Below are positions 43,310-52,204 of a stretch of DNA of 64,000 nucleotides, one piece after another. The DNA lies in the NCBI RefSeq assembly GCF_046098205.1, contig NZ_JBJURJ010000014.1, positions 124,001 through 188,000 on the forward strand, given 5' to 3'. The translations under genes and the position numbers were made by a program. The DNA comes from Paenibacillus_AR mesotrionivorans. Its GTDB lineage: Bacteria > Bacillota > Bacilli > Paenibacillales > NBRC-103111. Under the pieces are notes generated by a model that worked only from the letters and a program-made list of their open reading frames with translations, was not told the DNA's origin and did not search any database. The first letter of the stretch is position 1; every line of letters begins with the position of its first letter.

Positions 43310-43753
43310 TTATTTGCCTTCCAGCCGCATCGCCTTTTCAATCCGGCCGATGTGACGCTCCCCTTGGGAAAATTCGGTATCCAGCCAGACCTTAACAATC
43401 TCTTGGGCAACCCCCGGACCGATGACGCGTTCGCCCATGGCCAGCACATTGGTATCGTTATGCTCTCTGGTGGCCTTGGCCGAAAACAGATCATGCACAA
43501 GCGCACAGCGGATGCCCTTCACCTTGTTGGCGGCAATGCTCATGCCAATGCCGGTGCCGCAGATGAGAATGCCCCGGTCCGCAGCGCCGGAAGCCACCTG
43601 CTCACATACCTTCTCGGCATAATCGGGGTAATCCACGGAGTCGCCGCAGGTGCAGCCGAAATCCTCCACCTGGTGCCCCCATTGGCCCAGCAGCTCCTTC
43701 AATTCATCCTTCAGCCGGAATCCGGCGTGATCCGCTCCCATGGCGATTTTCAT
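43310..43753 (-). CDS. rpiB: Ribose-5-phosphate isomerase B
   Basis: RpiB interconverts ribose-5-P and ribulose-5-P. The 147 residues begin with MKIAMGADHAGF, and the active-site Cys lies in ICGTGIGMSIAANK, followed by EHNDTNVLAMG. The ATG at 43753 has GAAGGA with about a 7-nt spacer. It precedes ywlG by 27 bp in an operon. Confidence 0.96.
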   Translation of the reverse strand: MKIAMGADHAGFRLKDELKELLGQWGHQVEDFGCTCGDSVDYPDYAEKVCEQVASGAADRGILICGTGIGMSIAANKVKGIRCALVHDLFSAKATREHNDTNVLAMGERVIGPGVAQEIVKVWLDTEFSQGERHIGRIEKAMRLEGK

Positions 43754-43828
43754 CGAATCGTCCTTCCTTTCATGTCAAATATCCTTATTATACCTCACCC
43801 TCCCGAAAAAGAAATCCATGGCGCCGTA

Positions 43829-43876
43829 CAAAAAAAGAGCAGAGCAAAAAGCGCGTACACGCTTCATGCTTGCTCT
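43829..43876 (-). terminator. Terminator downstream of ywlE
   Basis: The interrupted stem AGAGCA...GCG/CGC...TGCTCT is followed on the minus strand by TTTTTTTG. It separates ywlE from rpiB, 150 bp after the ywlE stop. Confidence 0.8.
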
Positions 43877-44027
43877 TGCCCAGGCGACCGGCCGGTATCC
43901 GCAGTGCTCCATTGTGGTTGCTCCACTCGTCGCCAGTCACACTGCAGTTTAAAGTTATTCTTATCATAACGGATGACACCGCTGCTGTAAAGGCACAACC
44001 GCCGTGGGAAATCCTTTGGACTACGGC

Positions 44028-44618
44028 TCAGGCTCCAGCCTTCAGCCGGCTGATCAGCCGGGCCAGGGCTTCCTCGATTTCATGGGCCGTTTCCTCATAG
44101 TCCCGCTTGGACCCGCCGAAGGGATCGGCAATATCGAAGTCAGGGGCAGCCAAATGCAGGCGCACCAGACGCTCCCGCTCCTCGGTAGTAATGGGCTGGC
44201 CCAAGGACTTCTTCAGCTCCAGCTCGGATTGAAGGGCGGCCCGCTCCTCCAGCACACCCAAGCGGAATGGATCGTCCATGGTATATTCCTTCAGGGTGTA
44301 CACCTTCTCCACCGCGTCGGGATGTGCGGCGATCACCTGCTGCTTGTGGAACATGGTCATGGTGAGGATCAAATCCGCCCAGCGGATCTCCTCCTTGCGC
44401 AGATAACGGGAGGTCCCCATTCCCTCCCCCGCCCCCTTCTTGTGCAGGATCTCCTCGGAATGGCGGGATACGGGTGCTCCGTCATGCGCCGTAACGCCGG
44501 CAGAGCGGACCTCCAGAGACAAACCCTCCCGTTTGGCCATCATCCGGCACAGCCCCTCGGCCATCGGGCTTCTGCAGGTGTTGCCCGTACAAACGAAAAG
44601 GATACGTGTGATAGCCAC
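44028..44618 (-). CDS. ywlE: Low-molecular-weight protein-arginine phosphatase (YwlE type) with an insertion
   Basis: YwlE removes phosphate from arginine residues, opposing the McsB kinase that marks proteins for ClpCP. The P-loop CTGNTCRSP (C10 to R16) has the Thr after Cys that is typical of arginine phosphatases. The general-acid Asp is D165 in DPFGGS. The protein has 196 residues against about 150 in B. subtilis, because about 45 charged residues (116-161) are inserted before the acid loop. It starts at GTG 44618, 8 nt after AGGAGG, which is the edge of a hairpin repeat. Confidence 0.9.
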   Translation of the reverse strand: MAITRILFVCTGNTCRSPMAEGLCRMMAKREGLSLEVRSAGVTAHDGAPVSRHSEEILHKKGAGEGMGTSRYLRKEEIRWADLILTMTMFHKQQVIAAHPDAVEKVYTLKEYTMDDPFRLGVLEERAALQSELELKKSLGQPITTEERERLVRLHLAAPDFDIADPFGGSKRDYEETAHEIEEALARLISRLKAGA

Positions 44619-44625
44619 CGGAAAA

Positions 44626-44719
44626 ACCTCCTAAAAGTTTTTCGCCAGAAAAACTGGCTTCGTAAGGATACGCTAGGTTTTTTTGTGCCAGCAAAAAAAT
44701 TGGCTTCGTAAGCATGTGC
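44626..44719 (-). repeat. SD-linked hairpin repeat, two units, in front of ywlE
   Basis: Two stem-loops (AGTTTTTC/GAAAAACT and GTTTTTTTG/CAAAAAAAT types) are separated by the conserved GCTTCGTAAG(G/C)AT spacer as read on the plus strand. In mRNA orientation the last stem is followed 3 nt later by AGGAGG and 8 nt later by the GTG start. Confidence 0.85.
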
Positions 44720-44752
44720 TTTTATTTTGGCGCCATGCTGTTGCCATTTATT

Positions 44753-45313
44753 TTACATGAGGAAGCGGATGCCGAACAAGAGCAGAATGAGCCCGCCCAG
44801 CGCTTCCCCGTATTCGCCTACCCAGGCGCCCACCCGGCGGCCCAGCAGCAGCCCCAGCACCGACATGAGCCCGCCGAAAAAACCGAAGATCAGCACCGTC
44901 AGGGCGATATCCGAGGAAAACATCCCCAGGGACAGGCCCACACTGAACGAATCGATGCTCACCATCAGGGCAAACAGCAGGATGCCCCAGAAGCTCTTCT
45001 GGTCCAGCACCACTGAAGAGCTGCCCCGCAAAGCGCTGTACAGCATATGGGCTCCAAGCACAACCAGCAGAGCCCCCCCGGCGGTTGTGGCCACATTGCC
45101 CAGCAGGGAGCTCACGTAATTTCCCATGAACATGCCCATCAAGGGCATCAGAATATGAAAAAGTCCGATGACAAAGCTGACCTTGGCAATATTCACCAAC
45201 CGGATGCCGCGAAGTCCCATTCCGATTCCCATGGAAAAGGCGTCCATCCCCAGAGCTATTGCCATCATCACAATGGTTATCAATTGTCCCAGCTCAACAA
45301 AACCCCAATACAA
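44753..45313 (-). CDS. mntP: Manganese efflux pump MntP
   Basis: A six-segment membrane protein of 186 residues that exports Mn2+. The two inverted halves carry the family motifs ALGMDAFSMGIGMG and SIDSFSVGLSLG with their conserved Asp residues. It starts at TTG 45313 behind GGAGGG with a 7-nt spacer. The gene order sua5-mntP-ywlE is conserved in Bacillales. No yybP-type leader is evident upstream. Confidence 0.94.
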   Translation of the reverse strand: MYWGFVELGQLITIVMMAIALGMDAFSMGIGMGLRGIRLVNIAKVSFVIGLFHILMPLMGMFMGNYVSSLLGNVATTAGGALLVVLGAHMLYSALRGSSSVVLDQKSFWGILLFALMVSIDSFSVGLSLGMFSSDIALTVLIFGFFGGLMSVLGLLLGRRVGAWVGEYGEALGGLILLLFGIRFLM

Positions 45314-45377
45314 TGCCGATCCCTCCTGTCCGCATACTCCCTTACTTACTGTATGCGGACAACCGTGGGATCATGTC

Positions 45378-46481
45378 CTAAACCTCCAGCACCCGGCCTC
45401 CCGCTGCCTTCCGCAGGCGGTTCATAATCGCCAGGCCGATCTCCTCCTCGGGGTACCCTTCGGCAAAAGCACAACCAATCCCCGCCTCATCCATCCGGCG
45501 CAGGGCGGCGAACAGTCCGGCGGCAGCGGCGGACAGGTCCCCGAGGGAACCGCAGGGGATAACCAGATCTGCCGCCTCGCGGTACAATGACGCATGCTCC
45601 TCGGGAGCCAGCACGGCAGTTTTTTCCCCGTTCCCGCGGGCATCGTCCAACCCCCGGCGGATCGCCTCCGCCACTGCAGAGACATCGCTCCCCTGCACAA
45701 TAGTCAGCCGGGCCTGCGGCGCATAGTGGGTGTACTTCATCCCCGGCGCCCGGGGGCGGAAGGTTTCCACACCACCGCCCTCCGATACAGACGAGGCACC
45801 CTCCGCCCTCTCCGGGCGGCCTTCGCCCTTGACAACAGGGGCACCGGAAACCTCCGCCAGCTGGCGCAGCGTAATGCCTCCCGGCCGGAGCACATGGACC
45901 CGGCCTTCCGCATCCACCTGTACCACCGTGGATTCCAGCCCGACGCCTGTGGCGCCACCATCCAGCAGCCCGTCGATCCGGCCGTCCAGATCCTCCCGGA
46001 CATGCTCCGCCAGGGTGGGACTGGGCCGGCCGGAGCGGTTGGCACTGGGAGCCGCCACCGGGCAGCCGGAGGCCCGGATCAGGGAAAGCGCCACCGGATG
46101 GTCCGGCATCCGGATGCCCACCGTGTCCAGACCCGCCGTCACCAGCGGGGACAGCACGCCCGGACGGCTGGGCAGCACCAGGGTCAACGGTCCCGGCCAG
46201 AAGGCCTCAGCCAACCTCCGGGACACCGGATCTACCGCAAGAGCCAGCTCCTCCAGCATGCCCATCCCGGCAATATGGACGATCAGGGGATTGTCCGAGG
46301 GACGGCCTTTGGCGGTGAAGATGCCCTCCACCGCCTGTGATTGGCGGGCGTCCGCCCCCAACCCGTATACCGTTTCCGTGGGAAACGCCACCAGCTTGCC
46401 CTGGCGCAGCAGCTCCGCCGCCTCTTGAACCGCACCCGACTCCGGAGAGCAATCCGGCGGGACTTGCCAATACTTGGTCAT
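45378..46481 (-). CDS. sua5: L-threonylcarbamoyladenylate synthase (Sua5)
   Basis: The first enzyme of tRNA t6A37 synthesis. The N-terminal YrdC domain has KLVAFPTETVYGLGADA, KGRPSDNPLIVHI and PSANRSGRPSPT. A linker with KYTHYAPQA leads to the C-terminal Sua5 domain. About 367 residues is typical of the long form. The ATG at 46481 follows GTG 46484, and no strong ribosome binding site separates them. Confidence 0.95.
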   Translation of the reverse strand: MTKYWQVPPDCSPESGAVQEAAELLRQGKLVAFPTETVYGLGADARQSQAVEGIFTAKGRPSDNPLIVHIAGMGMLEELALAVDPVSRRLAEAFWPGPLTLVLPSRPGVLSPLVTAGLDTVGIRMPDHPVALSLIRASGCPVAAPSANRSGRPSPTLAEHVREDLDGRIDGLLDGGATGVGLESTVVQVDAEGRVHVLRPGGITLRQLAEVSGAPVVKGEGRPERAEGASSVSEGGGVETFRPRAPGMKYTHYAPQARLTIVQGSDVSAVAEAIRRGLDDARGNGEKTAVLAPEEHASLYREAADLVIPCGSLGDLSAAAAGLFAALRRMDEAGIGCAFAEGYPEEEIGLAIMNRLRKAAGGRVLEV

Positions 46482-46585
46482 CACATTCGCTCATTTCTCA
46501 TTTTGGATTGATGCCATTATAGCGCCAACGGAGGCAGCTTGTCACGGCCGCCTCCGTCTGCAATCCATATCCTCACGCCCATCCT

Positions 46586-47305
46586 TTAAGCGAATAAGCT
46601 CTTCACCTTGTCCCACAGGTAGAAGCGCACCTTCTTCTTTCCGGTGCCTTCCCCCGCATCCACCGTGTCCTTTTCTGCAGAGGCCTGCTTGACGGTTTTC
46701 CCGGAGAGGGAGGGTTTAGCCTTGTCCACACTGGCGGTCTGTTTTTTCACGGCCTCCATCTTGGCCTTCTCTTCAGGGGAACGGCTGCTTGCAGGCACGG
46801 CCTCCCCCTTTTCCCCATCCACAAAGCACAGGGCAGGAAACAGCACGCACCACCAGTTTTGCCCGGCGCCTTGGCCGATGGTGACCCGGAGCGCCTCATA
46901 ATCGCCGGCCGGATACACCTTGTTGCCGTACATTTTGGCAGGAAAGGGGACTACCCCCAGCTCTACCTGATGCGAATATGTATAACCGTAGCGGGCGAGC
47001 TCCCGTTCTACCACCTGGGAGAGCTCAGGCAGCTTGGCGCGGATGAGAATGCGGGCGTCTTCCAGATTATCCGGGTCTAGCACCCAGCCGTTCATTTCCT
47101 CCACAATCGCATCGCGGACATGCCGCTTCAAAACCTGATCCTCCGGGGAATCGGAGTTGGCCAGAATACGCAGCCGGATGGATTCCTGGGGAATGACCGC
47201 ATCCACCACGGCAGCCTGTGCCCGGTTATGCTCCCATGTAACCAACAGAAAGATAAGTGCCAATGCCAGATAAATGGATGATGTCCAGGAATACCGTTTA
47301 ACCAT
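46586..47305 (-). CDS. spoIIR: Stage II sporulation protein R
   Basis: A forespore-secreted signal that triggers SpoIIGA to activate pro-sigma-E in the mother cell. The 239 residues have an N-terminal membrane or signal segment (about 8-24), the conserved IPQESIRLRILANSDSPEDQ and the GQGAGQNWWCVLFPALCFVD motif. The C-terminal 60 residues are charged and variable. The ATG at 47305 has GAGG nearby, and a sigma-F promoter lies upstream. Confidence 0.96.
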   Translation of the reverse strand: MVKRYSWTSSIYLALALIFLLVTWEHNRAQAAVVDAVIPQESIRLRILANSDSPEDQVLKRHVRDAIVEEMNGWVLDPDNLEDARILIRAKLPELSQVVERELARYGYTYSHQVELGVVPFPAKMYGNKVYPAGDYEALRVTIGQGAGQNWWCVLFPALCFVDGEKGEAVPASSRSPEEKAKMEAVKKQTASVDKAKPSLSGKTVKQASAEKDTVDAGEGTGKKKVRFYLWDKVKSLFA

Positions 47306-47342
47306 GCCGCCTCATTCCTTTGCTATAAGCTTCTATGGCATC

Positions 47343-47371
47343 AGTATGTCCTCTGAAACTATCATTTATAC
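47343..47371 (-). promoter_or_regulatory. Sigma-F promoter of spoIIR
   Basis: On the minus strand GTATA (47367-47371) and GGACATACT (47343-47351, fitting GGnnAnAnT) are 15 bp apart. spoIIR is a known sigma-F gene. Confidence 0.78.
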
Positions 47372-47405
47372 ATGGCCGCTCCAAAATACTAGAGTCTGTT
47401 TACAT

Positions 47406-47597
47406 GTAAGCGCCAAACAATGTATGCTATTGAGCCATTTCGCCCCATTTTCACCGGATAGCATACCTAAAATGATTGCTATTCCTCTATTTCCGGCGTT
47501 GTAGAAGCTCATTTCTTCATATAGCATACATTTTGTGTATGCTATTTTAAGTTTTGGCCCCCTATTTTCGAAATAGCATACTTTTGCTGTTCGCTAT
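47406..47597. repeat. Four-unit palindromic element, copy 3 (between spoIIR and the HD-GYP gene)
   Basis: Four units end in GCTAT at 47430, 47482, 47545 and 47597, which gives spacings of 52, 63 and 52 bp. Their stems are of the type ATAGCATA/TATGCTAT. Loops of units 1-2 (AAACAAT, TAAAATG) match the reverse complement of those of units 3-4. The middle spacer resembles copy 1 (TCCTC-ATTTC-GGC ... GCTCA). The rest of the gap 47306-47791 holds the spoIIR promoter and a TATAAT at 47742-47747. Confidence 0.8.
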
Positions 47598-47791
47598 CAT
47601 TCCCGGTTATTATCCATCCGCCCATCCCCGCTCCCACCCTACCCTCAACCCAAGGATCCCCCCCACCCCATCATGCTTGAAAAAAACAGGCCTTCTTCCA
47701 TTATGATACATTCAGCCCATGTTCCTTCCTGCGTTACCCGCTATAATGAAATTGTCGAATGTTGTACATTTTTCGGGCTGAGGTGGCGCAA

Positions 47792-48799
47792 TTGGAGGAG
47801 CTGACAGGGCAACGACTGAAGCATGACATCATAACCGGCACCGGCATGGTCCTGGTGCCCGCCGGCACCGTATTGAACCAGGAGCACCTCCGGCTGCTCC
47901 GGTTGCACCGGATTTCCGCAGAGGAGCTGCGCTTCTCCGAGGAGCGGCCGCAGCCCATGTTCCCCACGGCCGAAACCGTCAAACAAGCGGCAGATTATTC
48001 GAAGCATATGTTCCAGCAGATCCGGTTGAAGAAGAAGATACCGCTCCTGGACATCAAGCATGAATTTATTCCCTTGGTTCGCCAGGCGGCGGAGGACCCA
48101 GACCTGTTCCGGCTCTTCGAGACGGTGCGGGCGAAGGATGAGTATACCCACCAGCATAATGTGGGCGTCAGCGTCCTCTCCACCATGCTGGGCAAATGGT
48201 GCAAGCTGGATGAGCAGGAGCTGAATCTTCTGGCCTTGGGCGCGACCCTTCATGACGTAGGCAAAATCCGCATCCCTGACGACATCCTCAACAAACCCGG
48301 CAAGCTGACGGCCAGCGAATTTGAGGAGATGAAGCGCCATACCATATACGGTTACGAAATGCTGAAGGAAGTAGTAGGGCTGAACCCCCGGGTAGCGTTT
48401 ATGGCCCTGCAGCACCATGAGCGGGACGATGGCAGCGGTTATCCCTTGAAGCTGAAGGGTCCCCAAATTGACAAGCTCAGCCGGATCGTGGCGGTGGCCG
48501 ACGTTTTCCATGCCATGTCATCCAACCGGCCTTATCATACGCCCCTGCCGTTCCATGAGCTCATCAGCCAGATGCGGCTGGGCATCTTCGGGGAGCTGGA
48601 CCCCCACATGGTCTCCCTGTTTCTCAAAAATCTCCTGGGCAGCATGATCGGCAAGCAGGTGCTCCTGTCCGACGGACGGTATGGCGAGGTTGTTTATATC
48701 AATCCCCATGAGGAAACCTATCCCCTGGTGAAGGTGGACAACCTATTTGTAGACCTGAGCCGGGAACGGAATCTGCGGATCAGCAAAATCATCATATAA
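47792..48799 (+). CDS. HD-GYP-type phosphodiesterase, probably for c-di-GMP
   Basis: A protein of about 335 residues. The HD-GYP domain covers the middle: the HD pair is in GATLHDVGKIRIPDDIL, followed by EMKRHTIYGYEML, and QHHERDDGSGYP carries the GYP motif. Such domains hydrolyse c-di-GMP to pGpG or GMP. The preferred start is TTG 47792, 5 nt after GAGGTGG. The ATG at 47759 has no ribosome binding site and lies just behind a TATAAT. No sensor domain is seen, so it is probably cytosolic. Confidence 0.88.
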   Translation: MEELTGQRLKHDIITGTGMVLVPAGTVLNQEHLRLLRLHRISAEELRFSEERPQPMFPTAETVKQAADYSKHMFQQIRLKKKIPLLDIKHEFIPLVRQAAEDPDLFRLFETVRAKDEYTHQHNVGVSVLSTMLGKWCKLDEQELNLLALGATLHDVGKIRIPDDILNKPGKLTASEFEEMKRHTIYGYEMLKEVVGLNPRVAFMALQHHERDDGSGYPLKLKGPQIDKLSRIVAVADVFHAMSSNRPYHTPLPFHELISQMRLGIFGELDPHMVSLFLKNLLGSMIGKQVLLSDGRYGEVVYINPHEETYPLVKVDNLFVDLSRERNLRISKIII

Positions 48800-48829
48800 T
48801 CGTGCAGCGGCGGAACTGCCCCACATGCC

Positions 48830-48890
48830 AAAAAAAGCCCCCTTACCGGCAAACCCCAACGGGGCGCTTCCGGCAGGAAGGCTTTTCTTT
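48830..48890. terminator. Bidirectional terminator between the HD-GYP gene and prmC
   Basis: The interrupted stem AAAGCCCCC.../...GGCTTTT, with inner CCGG and GGGG pairs, has T-rich tails on both strands. It lies between convergent genes. Confidence 0.85.
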
Positions 48891-48914
48891 TCTAAAATAG
48901 TATCGATCAGTCCC

Positions 48915-49802
48915 TTAGTCCCTTTCGGCCAGCACATGCCGTTCAATTCCCGCCAGGTCCTTCACTATGCCCACACGGTCAAAAACTCCCAGCTCCCGCA
49001 GCAGAGCAGCCACGTCAGGGGCCTGGCCCATGCCTACCTCGAAGCCGACCAATCTCGGCTTAACCGGCTGCGAAGCCAACTGCTCCGTCAACCTGCGGTA
49101 GAAGTCCAGTCCGTCGTCGCCCCCGTCAAGCGCCAGGTGGGGCTCGAAATCCCGCACCTCCCGCTGCAGGTCGGGCAGGTCGCTGCTTTTGATGTAGGGC
49201 GGGTTGGAGATCACAATATCCGGAGAAAGCCCCGCGGCATAAACAGGAGCCAGCAAATCCCCCTCCAGGAAGCGGATCCGTCCGGCGGCACCGTTCAGCT
49301 CGGCATTCCGTCGCGCCAGCTGGAGAGCCGTGTCGGAGATATCCACCGCGGCAATCTCCCAAGACGGGCAGTGAACCGCCAGAGTCACCGGAATGACCCC
49401 GCTCCCTGTTCCGATGTCAACCGCCAAGGGCTGCCGTCCGCTTCCCTCCGGCCACAGGCGTTTTCCCCGGTACATGATCTCCTGCACCAGAATTTCCGTC
49501 TCCGGACGGGGAATCAGCACCGCCGGAGCAACCTGGAAGGTCAGCCCGTAGAAGCCCTCCGACCCGATAATGTACTGTACCGGCTCCCCGCCTGCGCGGC
49601 GGGACAGCAGCCGCTGCCAATCCAGCTCCAGGTCCTCCGGGAACGGGTCCTGCCAGTTCAGGTACAGCCTGGTTCTGGACCAGCCCAGCAGATGCTCCAG
49701 CAGAAGCTGCCCGTTCTGGGCCGGCTCATCCACCCCATGCCGCTTCAAAAAAGAGGAAGCCTCTACATAGGCTTCCCGGATTGTTTTTCCTGTTGCGTCC
49801 AT
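48915..49802 (-). CDS. prmC: Release-factor glutamine methyltransferase PrmC
   Basis: PrmC methylates the Gln of the GGQ motif in release factors. The 295 residues have an N-terminal helical domain and a Rossmann domain with VDIGTGSGVIPVTLA and the catalytic ISNPPYI. The ATG at 49802 shares a base with the prfA stop, so the methylase is coupled to its substrate gene. Confidence 0.96.
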   Translation of the reverse strand: MDATGKTIREAYVEASSFLKRHGVDEPAQNGQLLLEHLLGWSRTRLYLNWQDPFPEDLELDWQRLLSRRAGGEPVQYIIGSEGFYGLTFQVAPAVLIPRPETEILVQEIMYRGKRLWPEGSGRQPLAVDIGTGSGVIPVTLAVHCPSWEIAAVDISDTALQLARRNAELNGAAGRIRFLEGDLLAPVYAAGLSPDIVISNPPYIKSSDLPDLQREVRDFEPHLALDGGDDGLDFYRRLTEQLASQPVKPRLVGFEVGMGQAPDVAALLRELGVFDRVGIVKDLAGIERHVLAERD

Positions 49803-50875
49803 TAAGCGGACTCCCCTTTATCCAGCTGATCCGTTTGACTGGCGATGGTCAAGGCGGAGATAATCTCCTCCATATCACCGTTCAGCACGGAATCCAGCCG
49901 GTGCAGCGTTAGGCCGATCCGGTGGTCGGTTACCCGGCTTTGCGGATAATTATAGGTTCTGATCCGCTCGCTCCGGTCGCCGGTGCCCACCTTGCTCTTG
50001 CGCTCTGCGCCCATTTTTTCCATTTCCTCTTGCATGAACTTGTCGTAAATCCGGGCACGCAGCACCTGCAGCGCCATTTCCTTATTGGAGTTCTGCGACT
50101 TGCCGTCCTGGCATGTTGCCACAATCCCAGTCGGGACGTGGGTGACCCGCACCGCCGACTTGGTGGTGTTAACCGACTGTCCGCCCGCTCCGCTGGAGCA
50201 GAAGGTATCTACGCGGATATCGCTTTCCTTGATCTCCACTTCGATTTCCTCCGCCTCCGGCAGCACGGCTACCGTAGAGGTAGAGGTATGGATCCGTCCA
50301 CCCGATTCCGTGGCGGGAATCCGCTGCACCCGGTGGGCGCCGCTTTCGAACTTTAGCTTGCTGTACGCGCCTTTGCCGGAAATCATGAAGATAACTTCCT
50401 TAAACCCGCCCAGATCATTCAAGCTGGCTTCCAGAATGTTGGTTTTCCAACCCTGGGCATCCGCGAATTTGGTGTACATCCGGTAGAGGTCGGCAGCGAA
50501 CAGGGCTGCTTCGTCACCGCCTGCGGCGCCGCGGATTTCCACAATGACGTTTTTGTCGTCGTTGGGGTCCTTAGGCAGCATCAGCACCTTGATGCGCTCC
50601 TCCAGCTCTTCCTTGCGGCCAGCCAGTTCATCAATCTCCAGCTTGACCATTTCCTTCATTTCATCGTCCAGCTTCTCGTTCTGCAACGCCTTTGCATCAT
50701 CCAACTGGGCACAGACAGCCTTGTATTCATTAAACGCTTCATACGTCTCCTGCAAATCCGACTGTTCCTTGGAATACTCCCGAAGCCGCTTGGGATCAGC
50801 GGCTACATCCGGGTCGCATAACAGCTCGCTCAGCTTGTCATACCGGTCGGCAAGAGCCTGAAGTTTGTCCAGCAC
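49802..50875 (-). CDS. prfA: Peptide chain release factor 1
   Basis: RF1 reads UAA and UAG. The codon-recognition PAT motif lies in RIPATESGGRIH and the GGQ motif in SSGAGGQSVN. The 357 residues are normal. It starts at GTG 50875 with AGGAGGT and a 7-nt spacer. Confidence 0.98.
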   Translation of the reverse strand: MLDKLQALADRYDKLSELLCDPDVAADPKRLREYSKEQSDLQETYEAFNEYKAVCAQLDDAKALQNEKLDDEMKEMVKLEIDELAGRKEELEERIKVLMLPKDPNDDKNVIVEIRGAAGGDEAALFAADLYRMYTKFADAQGWKTNILEASLNDLGGFKEVIFMISGKGAYSKLKFESGAHRVQRIPATESGGRIHTSTSTVAVLPEAEEIEVEIKESDIRVDTFCSSGAGGQSVNTTKSAVRVTHVPTGIVATCQDGKSQNSNKEMALQVLRARIYDKFMQEEMEKMGAERKSKVGTGDRSERIRTYNYPQSRVTDHRIGLTLHRLDSVLNGDMEEIISALTIASQTDQLDKGESA

Positions 50876-50944
50876 GCGTTACACCTCCTGTAGGTCCGTA
50901 ATTTCCGTATATTTGATCCGGCCAGGCTATGTTGAAGACATGCC

Positions 50945-52045
50945 CTACACATTAAACCGGAAGTGCATAACATCGCCATCTTGTACTACATATTCCTTGC
51001 CTTCCAGACGCAGAAGTCCTTTTTCCTTGGCGGCGTTCATGGAGCCGTTGACGGTCAGATCCTCGTAGCCTACTACTTCCGCCCGGATAAACCCGCGCTC
51101 GAAGTCGGAGTGGATCACACCGGCAGCCTGAGGAGCCTTCATGCCCTTGCGGATAGTCCACGCCCGGACCTCCTGTACCCCTGCCGTAAAGTACGTGTAC
51201 AGGCCCAGAAGCTTATACGCGCCGCGGATCAGACGGTCCAACCCGGATTCGGACAGCCCCAGCTCCTCCAGGAACATGGCCTTGTCCTCACCCTCCAGCT
51301 CGGCGATTTCGGATTCGACCTTGGCACTGATCGGCACCACTTCGGCACCTTCCTTGGCGCCGAATTCCCGCACAATCTGCACGTAAGGGTTGCCGTCGGC
51401 GTTGGCCGCTTCCCCTTCGCTGACATTGGCGGCGTACAGCACCGGCTTCATAGTAATCAGGTGGAAATCCCGCACCATCAGCCTTTCCTCATCCGTCAAC
51501 TCCACACTGCGGGCGGGCTGATCGTTATACAGAGCTTCCTTGATCCGCTCCAGCATTTCCACCTCAAGGGCTACCTTCTTGTCGCCGCCCTTCAGATTCT
51601 TGCGGGACCGTTCCAGACGCTTCTCCACCGTTTCCACATCTGCCAGGATCAGCTCCAGGTTGATGGTTTCGATATCGCTAAGCGGGTCCACCTTGCCGGA
51701 CACGTGGGTAATGTTCTCATCCTGGAAGCAGCGCACCACATGAACAATCGCATCCACCTCACGGATATGAGCCAGGAACTTGTTCCCCAGGCCCTCACCC
51801 TTGCTGGCGCCCTTCACAAGACCGGCGATATCGACAAATTCGAAAGCGGTGGGCACTATCCGGTTGGGAGTTACAATCTCGGCCAGCTTCTGGAGACGCT
51901 CGTCCGGCACTTCTACTACGCCCACATTGGGATCAATGGTGCAGAACGGGTAATTGGCGGATTCCGCCCCGGCTTGGGTAATTGCATTGAACAACGTCGA
52001 TTTGCCCACATTGGGCAGCCCGACAATACCTGCTTTTAACGCCAT
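50945..52045 (-). CDS. ychF: Ribosome-associated ATPase YchF
   Basis: An OBG-family P-loop protein that prefers ATP. The 366 residues have GLPNVGKSTLFN (Walker A), the switch DIAGLVKGASKGEGLG and a C-terminal TGS-like domain ending VQDGDVMHFRFNV. The ATG at 52045 has TAGGAG with a 10-nt spacer. Confidence 0.97.
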   Translation of the reverse strand: MALKAGIVGLPNVGKSTLFNAITQAGAESANYPFCTIDPNVGVVEVPDERLQKLAEIVTPNRIVPTAFEFVDIAGLVKGASKGEGLGNKFLAHIREVDAIVHVVRCFQDENITHVSGKVDPLSDIETINLELILADVETVEKRLERSRKNLKGGDKKVALEVEMLERIKEALYNDQPARSVELTDEERLMVRDFHLITMKPVLYAANVSEGEAANADGNPYVQIVREFGAKEGAEVVPISAKVESEIAELEGEDKAMFLEELGLSESGLDRLIRGAYKLLGLYTYFTAGVQEVRAWTIRKGMKAPQAAGVIHSDFERGFIRAEVVGYEDLTVNGSMNAAKEKGLLRLEGKEYVVQDGDVMHFRFNV

Positions 52046-52106
52046 CTATAAACAACTCCTAGACTATTGTTAGTTTGTATAAAAGGATACCACAGTTTAA
52101 CCTTTA

Positions 52107-52112
52107 TATTAT
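52107..52112 (-). promoter_or_regulatory. Candidate -10 element of the ychF promoter
   Basis: TATAAT on the minus strand lies about 62 bp upstream of ychF. Only a weak -35 (TTATTT at a 16-bp spacing) is seen. Confidence 0.4.
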
Positions 52113-52204
52113 ACACTTCCGGGCAGGAGAAATAAAATAAACCTTTTGCATTTATGGAGGAAATATACAGAGGATGGGAAAAGCGGCAGCCCAGTATCGC
52201 TTTT

